DNA of 5,892 bases from Polaromonas sp. (GCA_026786065.1 JAJAYS010000238.1:1-5892); one strand, 5' to 3'. Counted from the stretch's first letter, positions 1-5,892 are shown. The notes: generated by a model not told the origin, from the sequence alone. Numbers and translations are program-made.

Positions 1-1189
1 CGTCGACACCGACCAGCAGGAAAACGGCGTCGAGGTGATGGTGACGGTGGACAAAGACAGCGCGGCCCGGCTAAGCATCGGCTCGCGCGAGGTCAACAAC
101 GCCCTTTACAACAGCTTCGGCCAACGCCAGGTCGCAACGATTTATTCGGACGTCAACCAGTACCGGGTGGTGATGGAAGCAGCGCCCAAATTCAGCCGCA
201 GCCCGGAGGGCTTGAAGGATGTGTACGTGCCGGCGCGGGCCGTCGCCGGCAGCGCCACCAGCGCAGGTGCCGCGACGGCGGCCACCGCATCGACTGCATC
301 GACTGCATCGACTGCCGCCAATGCCGGCGCGGCGGCAACCGGCGCCAGCACAACCAGCACCGCCGCCAACCCCGGCCTGCGCGACCGCGCCACCGGCCAG
401 GTGCTGAGCACGGCGCCCAGCACGATGGTGCCGCTGTCCGCCATTGCCAGCTTCAGCGAGCGCGCCCGCGCCGCCTCGGTCAGCCATGAAGACGGCGAAC
501 TTTCGACGACGATTTCCTACAACCTGGCACCGGGTTTTTCGCTCAGCGACGCGCAGGCGGCGGTCAATCAGGCCGAGGCCGAGATCGGCCTGCCGCGCAA
601 TGTGCGCGGCAGTTTTTCCGGCTCGGCGCGCGAGGCGCAGCAGCAGCAGGGCCAGCAGCCACTCTTGATTCTGGCCGCGCTGGTGGTCATTTACATGGTG
701 CTCGGCATCTTGTATGAGAGCCTGATTCACCCGATCACGGTGCTGTCCACGCTGCCGTCCGCCGGTGTCGGCGCGGTGCTGGCGCTGCTGATCTTCAAGA
801 TGGAGTTTTCGGTGATTGCGCTAATCGGAATTTTTCTGCTGATCGGCATCGTCAAGAAAAACGCCATCTTGATCATCGACTTTGCGCTGGAGGCCGAACG
901 CACCCGCGGGCTCTCGGCGCAGGGCGCGGTGCGCGAAGCCTGCCTGCTGCGCTTCAGGCCGATTTTAATGACCACGCTGGCGGCCATTCTTGGTGCGTTG
1001 CCCCTGGCCATCGGCTTCGGCGAAGGGGCCGCGCAGCGCCGGCCGCTGGGCGGCGCGATCATCGGGGGGCTGATCGCCTGCCAGGTTTTGAGGCTGCTGA
1101 CGACTCCGGTGGTGTATGTGCTGCTGGACCGGCTGCGCCGCCGCCCCACAACCGGGCGAAATGCGGACCTGCAGCCTGCATCGGCTTGA
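1..1189 (+). CDS. RND multidrug efflux pump, C-terminal part (5' end outside window)
   Basis: This is the C-terminal third of a proton-driven RND (AcrB/HAE1-type) inner-membrane drug exporter. The frame is open from base 2 and has no start here; the ATG at 35 is internal. After a periplasmic stretch resembling MdtB/MdtC (VDKDSAARL, FGQRQVATIY, NQYRVVMEAAP) comes the second porter subdomain. About five membrane helices follow from base 655, matching TM8-TM12 of AcrB. Key motifs are LGILYES, LSTLPSAGVGA, GIVKKNAILIIDFALEAER, LLRFRPILMTTLAAILGALP and TTPVVY. Two oddities stand out. An Ala/Ser/Thr-rich low-complexity insertion covers bases 239-370. The final helix reads CQVLRLLTTP, where the family usually has SQ(L/V)LTLYTTP. 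Normal family length is about 1020-1050 residues; about 395 are visible. It is followed 19 bases later by the outer-membrane partner gene, so one operon is likely. Substrate cannot be told from sequence. Confidence 0.96.
   Translation, partial: VDTDQQENGVEVMVTVDKDSAARLSIGSREVNNALYNSFGQRQVATIYSDVNQYRVVMEAAPKFSRSPEGLKDVYVPARAVAGSATSAGAATAATASTASTASTAANAGAAATGASTTSTAANPGLRDRATGQVLSTAPSTMVPLSAIASFSERARAASVSHEDGELSTTISYNLAPGFSLSDAQAAVNQAEAEIGLPRNVRGSFSGSAREAQQQQGQQPLLILAALVVIYMVLGILYESLIHPITVLSTLPSAGVGAVLALLIFKMEFSVIALIGIFLLIGIVKKNAILIIDFALEAERTRGLSAQGAVREACLLRFRPILMTTLAAILGALPLAIGFGEGAAQRRPLGGAIIGGLIACQVLRLLTTPVVYVLLDRLRRRPTTGRNADLQPASA
287..313 (+). repeat. 9-bp in-frame tandem repeat (3 copies)
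   Basis: The unit gcatcgact occurs three times back to back (287-295, 296-304, 305-313) with a partial fourth (gc). It encodes Ala-Ser-Thr three times in the RND reading frame, inside a longer Ala/Ser/Thr/Gly-rich stretch (bases 239-370). Because the unit is a multiple of three, copy-number change by slippage would lengthen or shorten the periplasmic loop without breaking the frame. Confidence 0.9.
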
Positions 1190-1199
1190 CGCAAAGTCT

Positions 1200-1204
1200 G
1201 GAGA
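1200..1204 (+). promoter_or_regulatory. Ribosome binding site of the outer-membrane lipoprotein gene
   Basis: GGAGA lies four bases before the ATG at 1209. It decides the start: an upstream in-frame ATG at 1116 would add 31 residues overlapping the pump gene and would put the lipoprotein signal peptide in the interior. The ATG at 1209 gives a normal signal peptide. Confidence 0.75.
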
Positions 1205-1208
1205 CCTG

Positions 1209-2639
1209 ATGAAGAAAACCCTGCCCCGGTTGCAATCCTGGCCCCTGATGGCGCTGGCGGCCGGCCTGCTGCTTTCCGGCTGCGCCGTTGGCCCCAACTA
1301 CCAGCGCCCGGCCAGCGTCGATGTCAGCCACTTCAAGGAGGCCGAAGGCTGGGTTGCTGCTGCGCCGGCCGATGCGCTGGATCGCGGGCCGTGGTGGCAG
1401 CTGTTCAACGACCCGGTGCTAGACCAGCTGGCTGAGCGGGTCGCGGTGTCGAACCAGAACGTCGCAGCGGCGGTGGCCGGCTATGCGCAGGCCCGGGCGC
1501 TGGTGCGCGAGCAGCGGGCCGGCCTGTTCCCTACGGTGACCTTTGACGCCGGCGCGAACCGCGCCCGAAGCGGCGGCGCAGGCGCATCGGGCGGCAGCAG
1601 CATCGGCCGGGTCGGCAACAGCTTTCAGTCCAGCATAGGCGCCAGCTGGGAGCCCGATGTCTGGGGTCGGCTGCGGCGCGCTGCCGACAGCGCCGGGGCC
1701 AATGCCCAGGCGAGTGCCGCCGACCTGGCCTCGGCCACGTTGTCGGCGCAGGGCGAACTGGCAATTAATTACCTGACGCTGCGCCAGCTGGACGCGCAGC
1801 GAACGCTTTTTGACAGTACGCTCGCCGGCTTCAGGCGCAACGTGGAGATCACGCAAAACCGCTACAGCGCCGGCATTGCGGCCAAAACCGATCTGCTGCA
1901 AGCGCAGACCCAGCTGGCCAATGCCGAGACCGACCAGCTTGGGCTGCAACGCCAGCGCGCGCAGCTCGAACACGCCATCGCAGTGCTGACCGGCGAGGCG
2001 CCGGCCAACTTCACGCTGGCGCCGCAAGAGTGGAAACCGCAGGTGCCCGAAGTTCCGCTGGTTGTCGCCTCGACGCTGCTGCAGCGCCGGCCCGACATCG
2101 CGGCGGCCGAGCGCCGCGTCGCGGCGGCGAACGAGCAAATCGGCATTACCCGAAGCGCCTACTACCCAAGTCTGGCGCTGGGCGCATCGGCGGGCTCGAA
2201 CGTCGCCCGCCTGGCCGACCTGTTCGCCGCCTCGACCAACGTCTGGTCGGTCGGCCTATCGGCCGCGCAGCTGCTGTTTAACGCGGGCGCTACCGGTGCC
2301 CGGGTCGATGGCGCCGAGGCCGCGCACCAACGGGCGGTGGCCAACTACCGGCAGACGGTGCTGGCGGCCTTTGCCAGCGTCGAAGACCAGTTGTCGGCCA
2401 GCCGCGTGCTGCTGGCCCAGCTTGAGCTGCGCCGGCAGGCATCCACGGCGGCCGATCAGGTCGAGCAACAGGTGCTAAACCGCTACCGCAGCGGTCAGGT
2501 CGGCTTCACCGAGGTCATCACGGTGCAGGCGACGGCGCTGAGCGCCCGGCGTGCGCTGGTGCAGGGGCTGGCCGACCGGCAGACTACGGCGGTGGCCCTG
2601 ATGCAGGCGCTGGGTGGCGGCTGGCGCGCCGAGCCGTGA
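1209..2639 (+). CDS. Efflux outer-membrane channel lipoprotein (NodT/OprM family)
   Basis: This is the outer-membrane factor of a tripartite RND exporter: a trimeric channel-tunnel that carries substrate from the pump and membrane-fusion protein across the outer membrane. The product is 476 residues, normal for the family. The N-terminus is a lipoprotein signal peptide (MKKT..., hydrophobic ALAAGLLL) ending in the lipobox LLSGC, so Cys25 should be lipidated. It is followed by the family signature CAVGPNYQRP. The GPWWQLFNDPVLDQL segment near residue 60 leads into two tandem outer-membrane efflux (OEP) repeats, roughly residues 70-270 and 285-470. These carry the expected motifs NRYSAGIAAKTDLLQAQ, LLQRRPDIAAAERR, ANEQIGITRSAYYPSL and NRYRSGQVGFTEVI. 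The gene lies 19 bases after the pump gene, so it is probably cotranscribed and translated as one set. It resembles CusC, OprM and NodT-type proteins, but the specific symbol cannot be assigned. Confidence 0.97.
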   Translation: MKKTLPRLQSWPLMALAAGLLLSGCAVGPNYQRPASVDVSHFKEAEGWVAAAPADALDRGPWWQLFNDPVLDQLAERVAVSNQNVAAAVAGYAQARALVREQRAGLFPTVTFDAGANRARSGGAGASGGSSIGRVGNSFQSSIGASWEPDVWGRLRRAADSAGANAQASAADLASATLSAQGELAINYLTLRQLDAQRTLFDSTLAGFRRNVEITQNRYSAGIAAKTDLLQAQTQLANAETDQLGLQRQRAQLEHAIAVLTGEAPANFTLAPQEWKPQVPEVPLVVASTLLQRRPDIAAAERRVAAANEQIGITRSAYYPSLALGASAGSNVARLADLFAASTNVWSVGLSAAQLLFNAGATGARVDGAEAAHQRAVANYRQTVLAAFASVEDQLSASRVLLAQLELRRQASTAADQVEQQVLNRYRSGQVGFTEVITVQATALSARRALVQGLADRQTTAVALMQALGGGWRAEP

Positions 2640-2641
2640 TC

Positions 2642-2653
2642 GGCAGGGCTGCC
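2642..2653 (+). terminator. Short hairpin just after the efflux operon (weak terminator candidate)
   Basis: The inverted repeat GGCAG-GG-CTGCC begins two bases after the TGA of the lipoprotein gene; in practice it gives a 4-bp stem with a 4-base loop. It is followed by AT-rich sequence (attatttaaa), but there is no clean run of T directly after the stem. It could help end the efflux transcript, but it is short and may be fortuitous. Confidence 0.25.
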
Positions 2654-2717
2654 AGTCGCTATTATTTAAATAGCTGTTAACGACCGTATTTGTTGGGCTG
2701 CAGGCTGTTTTTAATAA
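2652..2717 (+). repeat. Dispersed intergenic repeat, copy A
   Basis: Bases 2652-2696 match 5799-5843 at 36 of 45 positions without gaps, in the same orientation. The shared blocks include ccagtcgcta and tagctgttaa. Beyond this both copies share tttaataa (2710-2717 here, 5844-5851 there), with 13 extra bases in this copy (2697-2709). The element fills most of the AT-rich gap between the convergent efflux and folP-glmM-MOSC units. From memory, similar tagctg(t/c)tagcgctt-type intergenic repeats are common in Comamonadaceae genomes; that identity has not been searched. Confidence 0.7.
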
Positions 2718-2742
2718 AATATTGAGGCAGAAAGCGAGCCTG

Positions 2743-2757
2743 GCCGGCTACACCGGC
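2743..2757 (-). other. Hairpin spanning the MOSC gene stop codon
   Basis: GCCGG (2743-2747) and CCGGC (2753-2757) form a 5-bp GC stem with a 5-base loop that contains the TAG stop codon of the MOSC gene. No T-run follows on the - strand, so it is not a classical terminator. It could affect the mRNA 3' end or be chance in GC-rich DNA. Confidence 0.3.
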
Positions 2758-3305
2758 TCCAGCAGAAAATGCGGCGGCACCGGCAACTCTGTGCCGATCG
2801 CATCGCCGACCTTGACCGTTCCGCTGGCCAGCACCACCGCCATCACGCCGGCCTTGCGCACCAGCCTGCCCGCACTGTCACGCGCCAGCACGGCGGCCAT
2901 CAGCCCGGGCTGAAAGCGGTCTAGCTGGTGGCACGGGTTGCGCAGGCCAGTGAGCTGCACCACCGCTTCGGCGCCGAGGTGCAGCCGCGTGCCGGCTGGC
3001 AACCCGAGCAGATCGACGCGGCGGGTCGTCAGGTTTTCTCCGAGGTCGCCCGGCCACACGGCAAAGCCGCCCGCCATCAGCTCGTCGAACAACTCTGCGT
3101 GCAGCAGATGCACTTGCCGCAAGTTGGGCTGGCTCGCATCGCGGGCAACACGCGAACGGTGTTTGACGGTGACACCGGCGTGCGCGTCGCCCTGCACGCC
3201 GACGCCGGCGACCAGCTGCAAGGACGCTTCGTCAAACTTGCTGAAGCTGTGCAGGTTGCTGCGGTGCAGTGCGGCGACGACTGCGCCGTCACCGGGCGGC
3301 ATCAT
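2748..3305 (-). CDS. MOSC domain-containing protein
   Basis: This is a 185-residue stand-alone MOSC-domain protein. The fold is named after the molybdenum cofactor sulfurase C-terminus and is thought to handle sulfur or molybdopterin-bound ligands; the real substrate here is unknown. Visible family features are GVQGDAHAG (residues 36-44), [15 protein letters not shown], the PGDLGEN motif (86-91), and [18 protein letters not shown] with the conserved Cys125. In this family that Cys is the proposed sulfur or cofactor ligand. No signal peptide or membrane segment is seen, so it is probably cytoplasmic. The start is placed at the ATG whose last two bases lie in the glmM TGA (ATGA overlap); a second ATG follows directly and would also serve. 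No clear Shine-Dalgarno sequence precedes it, which suggests translation by coupling to glmM. It sits at the end of the folP-glmM unit. A resemblance to YiiM-type proteins is possible but is not enough for a symbol. Confidence 0.93.
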   Translation of the reverse strand: MMPPGDGAVVAALHRSNLHSFSKFDEASLQLVAGVGVQGDAHAGVTVKHRSRVARDASQPNLRQVHLLHAELFDELMAGGFAVWPGDLGENLTTRRVDLLGLPAGTRLHLGAEAVVQLTGLRNPCHQLDRFQPGLMAAVLARDSAGRLVRKAGVMAVVLASGTVKVGDAIGTELPVPPHFLLEPV

Positions 3306-4636
3306 CCGGCGCGGGCCGCTTCGGCCAGCCGCTCGGCGCAGGCGTGCACATGGTTGGCATCGCGGGCCTCGACCATCACGCGCAGCAGCGGCTCGGTGCC
3401 GCTGGCACGAATCAGCACGCGGCCGGCATCGCCCAGCTCGGCCTGCACCTGAGCCAGTTCCAGCGCCAGGCGCGGGTTGTCTTTCCAGTTCTGGCCGGGG
3501 CGCAGGCGCACGTTGACCAGCGTCTGCGGGAACAGCACCACGTCGGCGAGCAGCTCAGCCAGCGTCTTGCCGCTGCGCACGCAGGCCTGCAAAACCTGCA
3601 GCGCGCTGATGATGCCGTCGCCGGTGGTGTGCTTGTCCAGCGCCAGCAGGTGCCCGGAGCCCTCGCCGCCCAAGAGCCAGCCGCGCTTCTCCATCTCTTC
3701 GAGCACATAACGGTCGCCGACCTGGGCGCGCACAAAGCCCACGCCTCTGGCGGTCAGGGCCAGCTCGACCGCCAGATTGGTCATCAGCGTGCCGACCGCG
3801 CCGGCCACCTTTTCGCCGCGCTCAAGCCGCTCGTTGACCATCAGCCACAGCACCTCGTCGCCGCTGTACAGCCGACCCGCGCCATCGACGATCTGCAGCC
3901 GGTCGGCGTCGCCGTCGAGTGCAATGCCGAAATCGGCGCCCTGCGCATTGACCGCCTCGATCAGCGCCTCGGGATGCGTCGCGCCGACATCCTGATTGAT
4001 GTTCACGCCATCGGGCGCGCAGCCGATTTCAAAGACTTCGGCGCCAAGTTCATGGAACACCTTGGGGGCGATCTGGTAGGCCGCGCCGTGGGCTGCATCG
4101 ACGACGATGCGCAAACCCTTTAGCGTCAGATCGTGGGCGAAGGTGCTCTTGCAAAATTCGATGTAGCGGCCAGCGGCGTCGTCCAGCCGACGCGCTTTGC
4201 CCAGTTGCGCCGAATCGACCCACACCGGCGGCTGTTCGATGGCGGCTTCGACGGCATGCTCCCAGTCGTCGCCCAGCTTGGTGCCGCGCGCGCTGAAGAA
4301 CTTGATGCCGTTGTCGGCAAAGCCGTTGTGGCTGGCGCTGATCACCACGCCGAGGCTGGCCCGCTGGGCCCGCGTCAGGTAGGCCACGCCTGGGGTTGGC
4401 AAGGGGCCGAGCAGCACCACATCGACGCCGGCTGAATTGAAGCCGGACTCGAGCGCGCTCTCCAGCATGTAGCCGGAAATCCGGGTGTCCTTGCCAATCA
4501 GCACGGTCGGCCGTTCTTCGGTCTGCTTCAGAACCCTCCCCACCGCGTGCGCCAGGCGCAGCACGAAGTCGGGCGTGATCGGCGGCTGACCCACCGTGCC
4601 CCGGATGCCGTCGGTGCCGAAGAATTTTCTGGTCAT
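3302..4636 (-). CDS. glmM: Phosphoglucosamine mutase
   Basis: It interconverts glucosamine-6-phosphate and glucosamine-1-phosphate. This is the step between GlmS and GlmU in UDP-GlcNAc synthesis, which feeds peptidoglycan and lipopolysaccharide; it acts in the cytoplasm. The 444 residues match the usual length (E. coli 445). Every hallmark of the alpha-D-phosphohexomutase family is visible. The N-terminus has FGTDGIRG (6-13). The active-site loop [16 protein letters not shown] carries the phosphorylated Ser102. The Mg-binding loop DGDADR is at 241-246 (Asp241, 243, 245). The sugar loop GEGSGH is at 324-329, and the C-terminal phosphate loop [14 protein letters not shown] is near 410-423. The enzyme should need activation by phosphorylation of Ser102. 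The start ATG has an AGCAGG sequence nine bases upstream (4646-4651). folP lies 119 bases upstream on the same strand, and the MOSC gene overlaps the stop codon by four bases. Nothing looks broken or missing. Confidence 0.99.
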   Translation of the reverse strand: MTRKFFGTDGIRGTVGQPPITPDFVLRLAHAVGRVLKQTEERPTVLIGKDTRISGYMLESALESGFNSAGVDVVLLGPLPTPGVAYLTRAQRASLGVVISASHNGFADNGIKFFSARGTKLGDDWEHAVEAAIEQPPVWVDSAQLGKARRLDDAAGRYIEFCKSTFAHDLTLKGLRIVVDAAHGAAYQIAPKVFHELGAEVFEIGCAPDGVNINQDVGATHPEALIEAVNAQGADFGIALDGDADRLQIVDGAGRLYSGDEVLWLMVNERLERGEKVAGAVGTLMTNLAVELALTARGVGFVRAQVGDRYVLEEMEKRGWLLGGEGSGHLLALDKHTTGDGIISALQVLQACVRSGKTLAELLADVVLFPQTLVNVRLRPGQNWKDNPRLALELAQVQAELGDAGRVLIRASGTEPLLRVMVEARDANHVHACAERLAEAARAG

Positions 4637-4679
4637 GAATGCATACCTGCTGGTGAAGTGGGTGCCGGGCGACCGGGCA

Positions 4680-4707
4680 ATTTTAAGGCGTGTGGCAAGT
4701 CGTTCAC
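4680..4707 (-). promoter_or_regulatory. Weak promoter candidate upstream of glmM
   Basis: On the - strand, TAAAAT (complement of 4680-4685, five of six bases of the sigma-70 -10 consensus) is preceded after 16 bases by GTGAAC (complement of 4702-4707, only three of six for -35). It lies about 45 bases before the glmM start. It could give glmM a promoter separate from folP, but the -35 box is poor and this may be chance in one of the few AT-rich spots here. Confidence 0.25.
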
Positions 4708-4719
4708 CATCCGTCGGGG

Positions 4720-4755
4720 GTGCCGCAGCGCGAACCGGGTCGCGCAGGCCGGCAC
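4720..4755 (-). other. Strong composite hairpin directly after folP
   Basis: Two nested complementary pairs are seen: GTGCC (4720-4724) with GGCAC (4751-4755), and inside them GCGCGA (4728-4733) with TCGCGC (4740-4745) around a 6-base loop. An internal loop of 3 and 5 bases separates the two stems. The structure abuts the folP TGA stop. No T-run follows on the - strand, so a classical intrinsic terminator is unlikely. It could protect or process the folP 3' end, slow polymerase, or set different folP and glmM mRNA levels. Confidence 0.5.
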
Positions 4756-5631
4756 TCAGCCGGGCGCGCCCGCAGCCGGCCGTGCCGCCTGCCAGACCCG
4801 CAGCGCCAGCACGGTTTCGGCCACATCGTGAACCCGCAGGATGCGCGCACCGCGTTCGACCGCGATCAGGGCCGCCGCGAGACTGGGGATACGCCGTGCA
4901 GGATGGCCTGACCCGGGCGGCAGGCCAGCGACCGCCGCCAGCGACGACTTGCGCGACCAGGCCGCCAGCAACGGGTAGCCGAGCGACAGCAACACATGCT
5001 GGTGCGCCAGCAGGTCGAAATTTTGCGCGGCCGTCTTGCCAAACCCGACGCCGGGGTCCAGCACGATGCGGGACGCTGCGACCCCGGCCTCACGCAAGGC
5101 TTGGGCTGAAGCGCGCAGAAAATCCAGCACCTGCGGCACGACATCGCCGGTCATCGGCTGCGTCTGCATGGTCTGCGGTTCGCGGTACATGTGCATCAGG
5201 CACACCCCGCAGCGCGGATGCGCGGCCACGACGCCCAGCGCGCCGGGCTGGCGCAGCGCCCAGACGTCGTTGACGATGTCGGCCCCGAGATCGAGCGCCG
5301 CGCGCATCACCTCGGTTTTGGAGCTGTCCACCGACACCGGCACGCCCAGCGTCACCGCATGGCGCAGCACCGGCAGCACGCGGCGCAGCTCTTCGTCCAA
5401 TGGCACCGGCATGGCGCCCGGCCGGGTCGATTCGCCGCCGATGTCGAGCAGGTCGGCGCCGTCGGCAACCAGCCTGTCGCAGTGCGCAACGGCGGCAGCG
5501 CTGGGCTCGTCGGCCGCGCTGGCCGCAAAGTATCGGCCACCGTCGGAGAACGAATCGGGCGTGACGTTGACGATGCCCATCACGCGGGGGACGGTCAGGT
5601 CGATCTTGAAGCGCGAGGTTTGCCAGTGCAT
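4756..5631 (-). CDS. folP: Dihydropteroate synthase
   Basis: It condenses 6-hydroxymethyl-dihydropterin pyrophosphate with p-aminobenzoate to give dihydropteroate in folate synthesis, in the cytoplasm; it is the target of sulfonamides. The 291 residues fit the family (about 260-300) and a TIM-barrel fold. Signatures in order are [15 protein letters not shown] (18-32), the pterin/PABA loop [11 protein letters not shown] (63-73), VSVDSSK (99-105), the ND pair (121-122), [21 protein letters not shown] (191-200), SRKSS (226-230) and RVHDV (266-270). No resistance-type insertion is evident in the PABA loop. The ATG at 5631 is the only reasonable start: an in-frame TGA lies 21-23 bases upstream and MHWQTSRF matches the usual N-terminus as I recall it. 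No good Shine-Dalgarno sequence is visible before it. It is the first gene of the block ahead of glmM. In many proteobacteria ftsH precedes it, but no ftsH sequence is seen in the 261 bases upstream. Confidence 0.98.
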   Translation of the reverse strand: MHWQTSRFKIDLTVPRVMGIVNVTPDSFSDGGRYFAASAADEPSAAAVAHCDRLVADGADLLDIGGESTRPGAMPVPLDEELRRVLPVLRHAVTLGVPVSVDSSKTEVMRAALDLGADIVNDVWALRQPGALGVVAAHPRCGVCLMHMYREPQTMQTQPMTGDVVPQVLDFLRASAQALREAGVAASRIVLDPGVGFGKTAAQNFDLLAHQHVLLSLGYPLLAAWSRKSSLAAVAGLPPGSGHPARRIPSLAAALIAVERGARILRVHDVAETVLALRVWQAARPAAGAPG

Positions 5632-5675
5632 GCGGCCATTGTGCGTCGGTGGTCACTCGGCAAGGGCTGCAATGC

Positions 5676-5725
5676 GGCCAAAGAGGGCCAGAGACGGCCA
5701 AAGACGGCTAGATAGGGCTAATGCA
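5676..5725 (+). repeat. Five decayed tandem copies of a 10-bp unit in the folP leader
   Basis: Successive decamers read GGCCAAAGAG, GGCCAGAGAC, GGCCAAAGAC, GGCTAGATAG and GGCTAATGCA. Each begins with GGC(C/T)A, and the last copy keeps only that start. They lie 45-94 bases upstream of the folP start codon on the opposite strand. The 10-bp spacing is close to one DNA helical turn, so repeated protein binding on one face is conceivable; simple slippage is equally possible. Repeat structure is seen directly; any function is conjecture. Confidence 0.75.
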
Positions 5726-5735
5726 AGACTAATAG

Positions 5736-5761
5736 GCCCGGAGGTCGGAATAGAGCCGGGC
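5736..5761. other. GC hairpin upstream of folP
   Basis: GCCCGG (5736-5741) is complementary to CCGGGC (5756-5761), giving a 6-bp GC stem with a 14-base loop. It lies between the 10-bp tandem array and the dispersed repeat copy B. Neither strand has a T-run in the right place for an intrinsic terminator (the T6 on the - strand precedes the stem). It would fold in a long folP leader mRNA if transcription starts beyond it. Confidence 0.4.
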
Positions 5762-5798
5762 TGAAGACAAAAAAGCCGTTAAGCGCCGATACGCCCCA

Positions 5799-5851
5799 CC
5801 AGTCGCTACTTTTTTCATAGCTGTTAATGCCCGTACATGCTGGTTTAATAA
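5799..5851 (+). repeat. Dispersed intergenic repeat, copy B
   Basis: Bases 5799-5843 match copy A (2652-2696) at 36 of 45 positions without gaps, followed by the shared tttaataa at 5844-5851. It is 13 bases shorter than copy A. It lies in the same orientation, about 170 bases upstream of folP, so the two copies bracket the folP-glmM-MOSC block as direct repeats about 3.1 kb apart. Confidence 0.7.
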
Positions 5852-5872
5852 GCGATTCACCACTCAACTCAA
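5845..5872 (-). promoter_or_regulatory. Weak sigma-70-like promoter candidate for folP
   Basis: On the - strand, TTGAGT (complement of 5867-5872, four of six for -35) and TATTAA (complement of 5845-5850, four of six for -10) are separated by 16 bases. Transcription from here would give a leader of about 200 bases crossing repeat copy B, the GC hairpin and the 10-bp array before folP. Both boxes are imperfect. A + strand reading of the same spot (CTGTTA 5821-5826, TTTAAT 5844-5849, 17-base gap) is about as weak. Confidence 0.25.
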
Positions 5873-5887
5873 GCACGAAACAAGTCC

Positions 5888-5892
5888 AGGAG
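5888..5892 (+). promoter_or_regulatory. Possible ribosome binding site of a + strand gene beyond the window
   Basis: AGGAG at the last five bases matches a Shine-Dalgarno core. It follows a purine/A-rich stretch (agcacgaaacaagtcc) typical of Comamonadaceae leader sequences. If real, a + strand gene divergent from folP begins within about 5-10 bases outside the window. The alternative is the end of a - strand gene: the - strand frame from 5892 reads LLDLFRA then TGA (5871-5869). The sequence shown cannot decide between them. Confidence 0.35.

Noticed and set aside
71..730. A 219-residue open frame on the - strand opposite the RND gene
   Set aside because: The + strand frame is a clear RND transporter; the antisense product is Arg/Ala/Gly-rich with no family motif.
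2691..2715. gggctgcaggctgttttt as an intrinsic terminator of the efflux operon
   Set aside because: The T5 run is present, but the preceding sequence has only the loop-less palindrome ctgcag and no workable stem.
3269..4123. A 284-residue open frame on the + strand antisense to glmM
   Set aside because: It lies within glmM, whose catalytic motifs are intact on the other strand. Its composition (rich in His, Gln, Ala, Arg) is what reversed high-GC codons give, and no domain is recognisable. Long antisense frames are expected at this GC content.
4596..5273. A 225-residue + strand open frame across the glmM-folP gap
   Set aside because: It is Arg/Pro/Ala-rich shadow coding opposite two well-supported genes.
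5036..5764. A 242-residue open frame on the + strand across folP and its upstream region
   Set aside because: It overlaps intact folP in antisense and extends only by chance into the leader; it has no recognisable domain or ribosome binding site.
5722..5892. A - strand frame open from the window edge for about 57 codons, running through repeat copy B to a TAG near 5722
   Set aside because: It has no start codon in view, reads through the dispersed repeat and the hairpin, and resembles no protein I know. A short chance opening is more likely.
1..5892. Search for CRISPR arrays, tRNA or rRNA genes, insertion sequences and integrase or toxin genes
   Set aside because: No regular spacer-repeat array, tRNA-like cloverleaf, rRNA sequence, transposase motif or terminal inverted repeats could be seen. 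The coding content is ordinary efflux and housekeeping genes.

Overview
The window is a GC-rich (roughly two-thirds G+C) bacterial chromosome segment. Protein-level resemblance (the FolP start, the MdtB/MdtC-like RND pump, a folP-glmM pair) and the short dispersed repeats suggest a betaproteobacterium of the Burkholderiales, probably Comamonadaceae (Polaromonas/Rhodoferax/Variovorax-like). The taxonomic call is an inference from recalled family resemblance, not from a search.

Layout. (1) Bases 1-2639, + strand: the 3' end of an efflux operon. It holds the C-terminal part of an RND inner-membrane pump of the multidrug (MdtB/MdtC-like) type. Nineteen bases later comes a complete NodT/OprM-family outer-membrane efflux lipoprotein. 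The membrane-fusion protein and the rest of the pump presumably lie before base 1. (2) Bases 2640-2747: a short AT-rich gap between convergent transcription units, carrying one copy of a dispersed repeat. (3) Bases 2748-5631, - strand: a housekeeping block transcribed folP (dihydropteroate synthase), glmM (phosphoglucosamine mutase), then a MOSC-domain protein. The MOSC start codon overlaps the glmM stop codon (ATGA). folP and glmM are separated by 119 bases containing a strong hairpin and a weak promoter candidate. (4) Bases 5632-5892: a non-coding region upstream of folP. It holds five decayed copies of a 10-bp unit, a GC hairpin, a second copy of the dispersed repeat, weak promoter-like boxes, and an AGGAG at the very edge that may be the ribosome binding site of a + strand gene outside the window.

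How the genes work together. The pump and outer-membrane channel would form two parts of a tripartite exporter spanning both membranes. FolP makes the folate precursor dihydropteroate. GlmM makes glucosamine-1-phosphate for UDP-GlcNAc, peptidoglycan and LPS. The folP-glmM pairing is widely conserved in proteobacteria; the MOSC gene looks translationally coupled to glmM, with an unknown partner.

I found no convincing evidence of a previously undescribed system. The most interesting structure is at the edges. The folP-glmM-MOSC block is bracketed by two direct copies of a short dispersed repeat, and the 10-bp tandem array sits in the folP leader. The RND pump also carries a low-complexity Ala/Ser/Thr insertion built partly from a 9-bp tandem repeat, and an Arg in its last membrane helix where the family usually has Thr.
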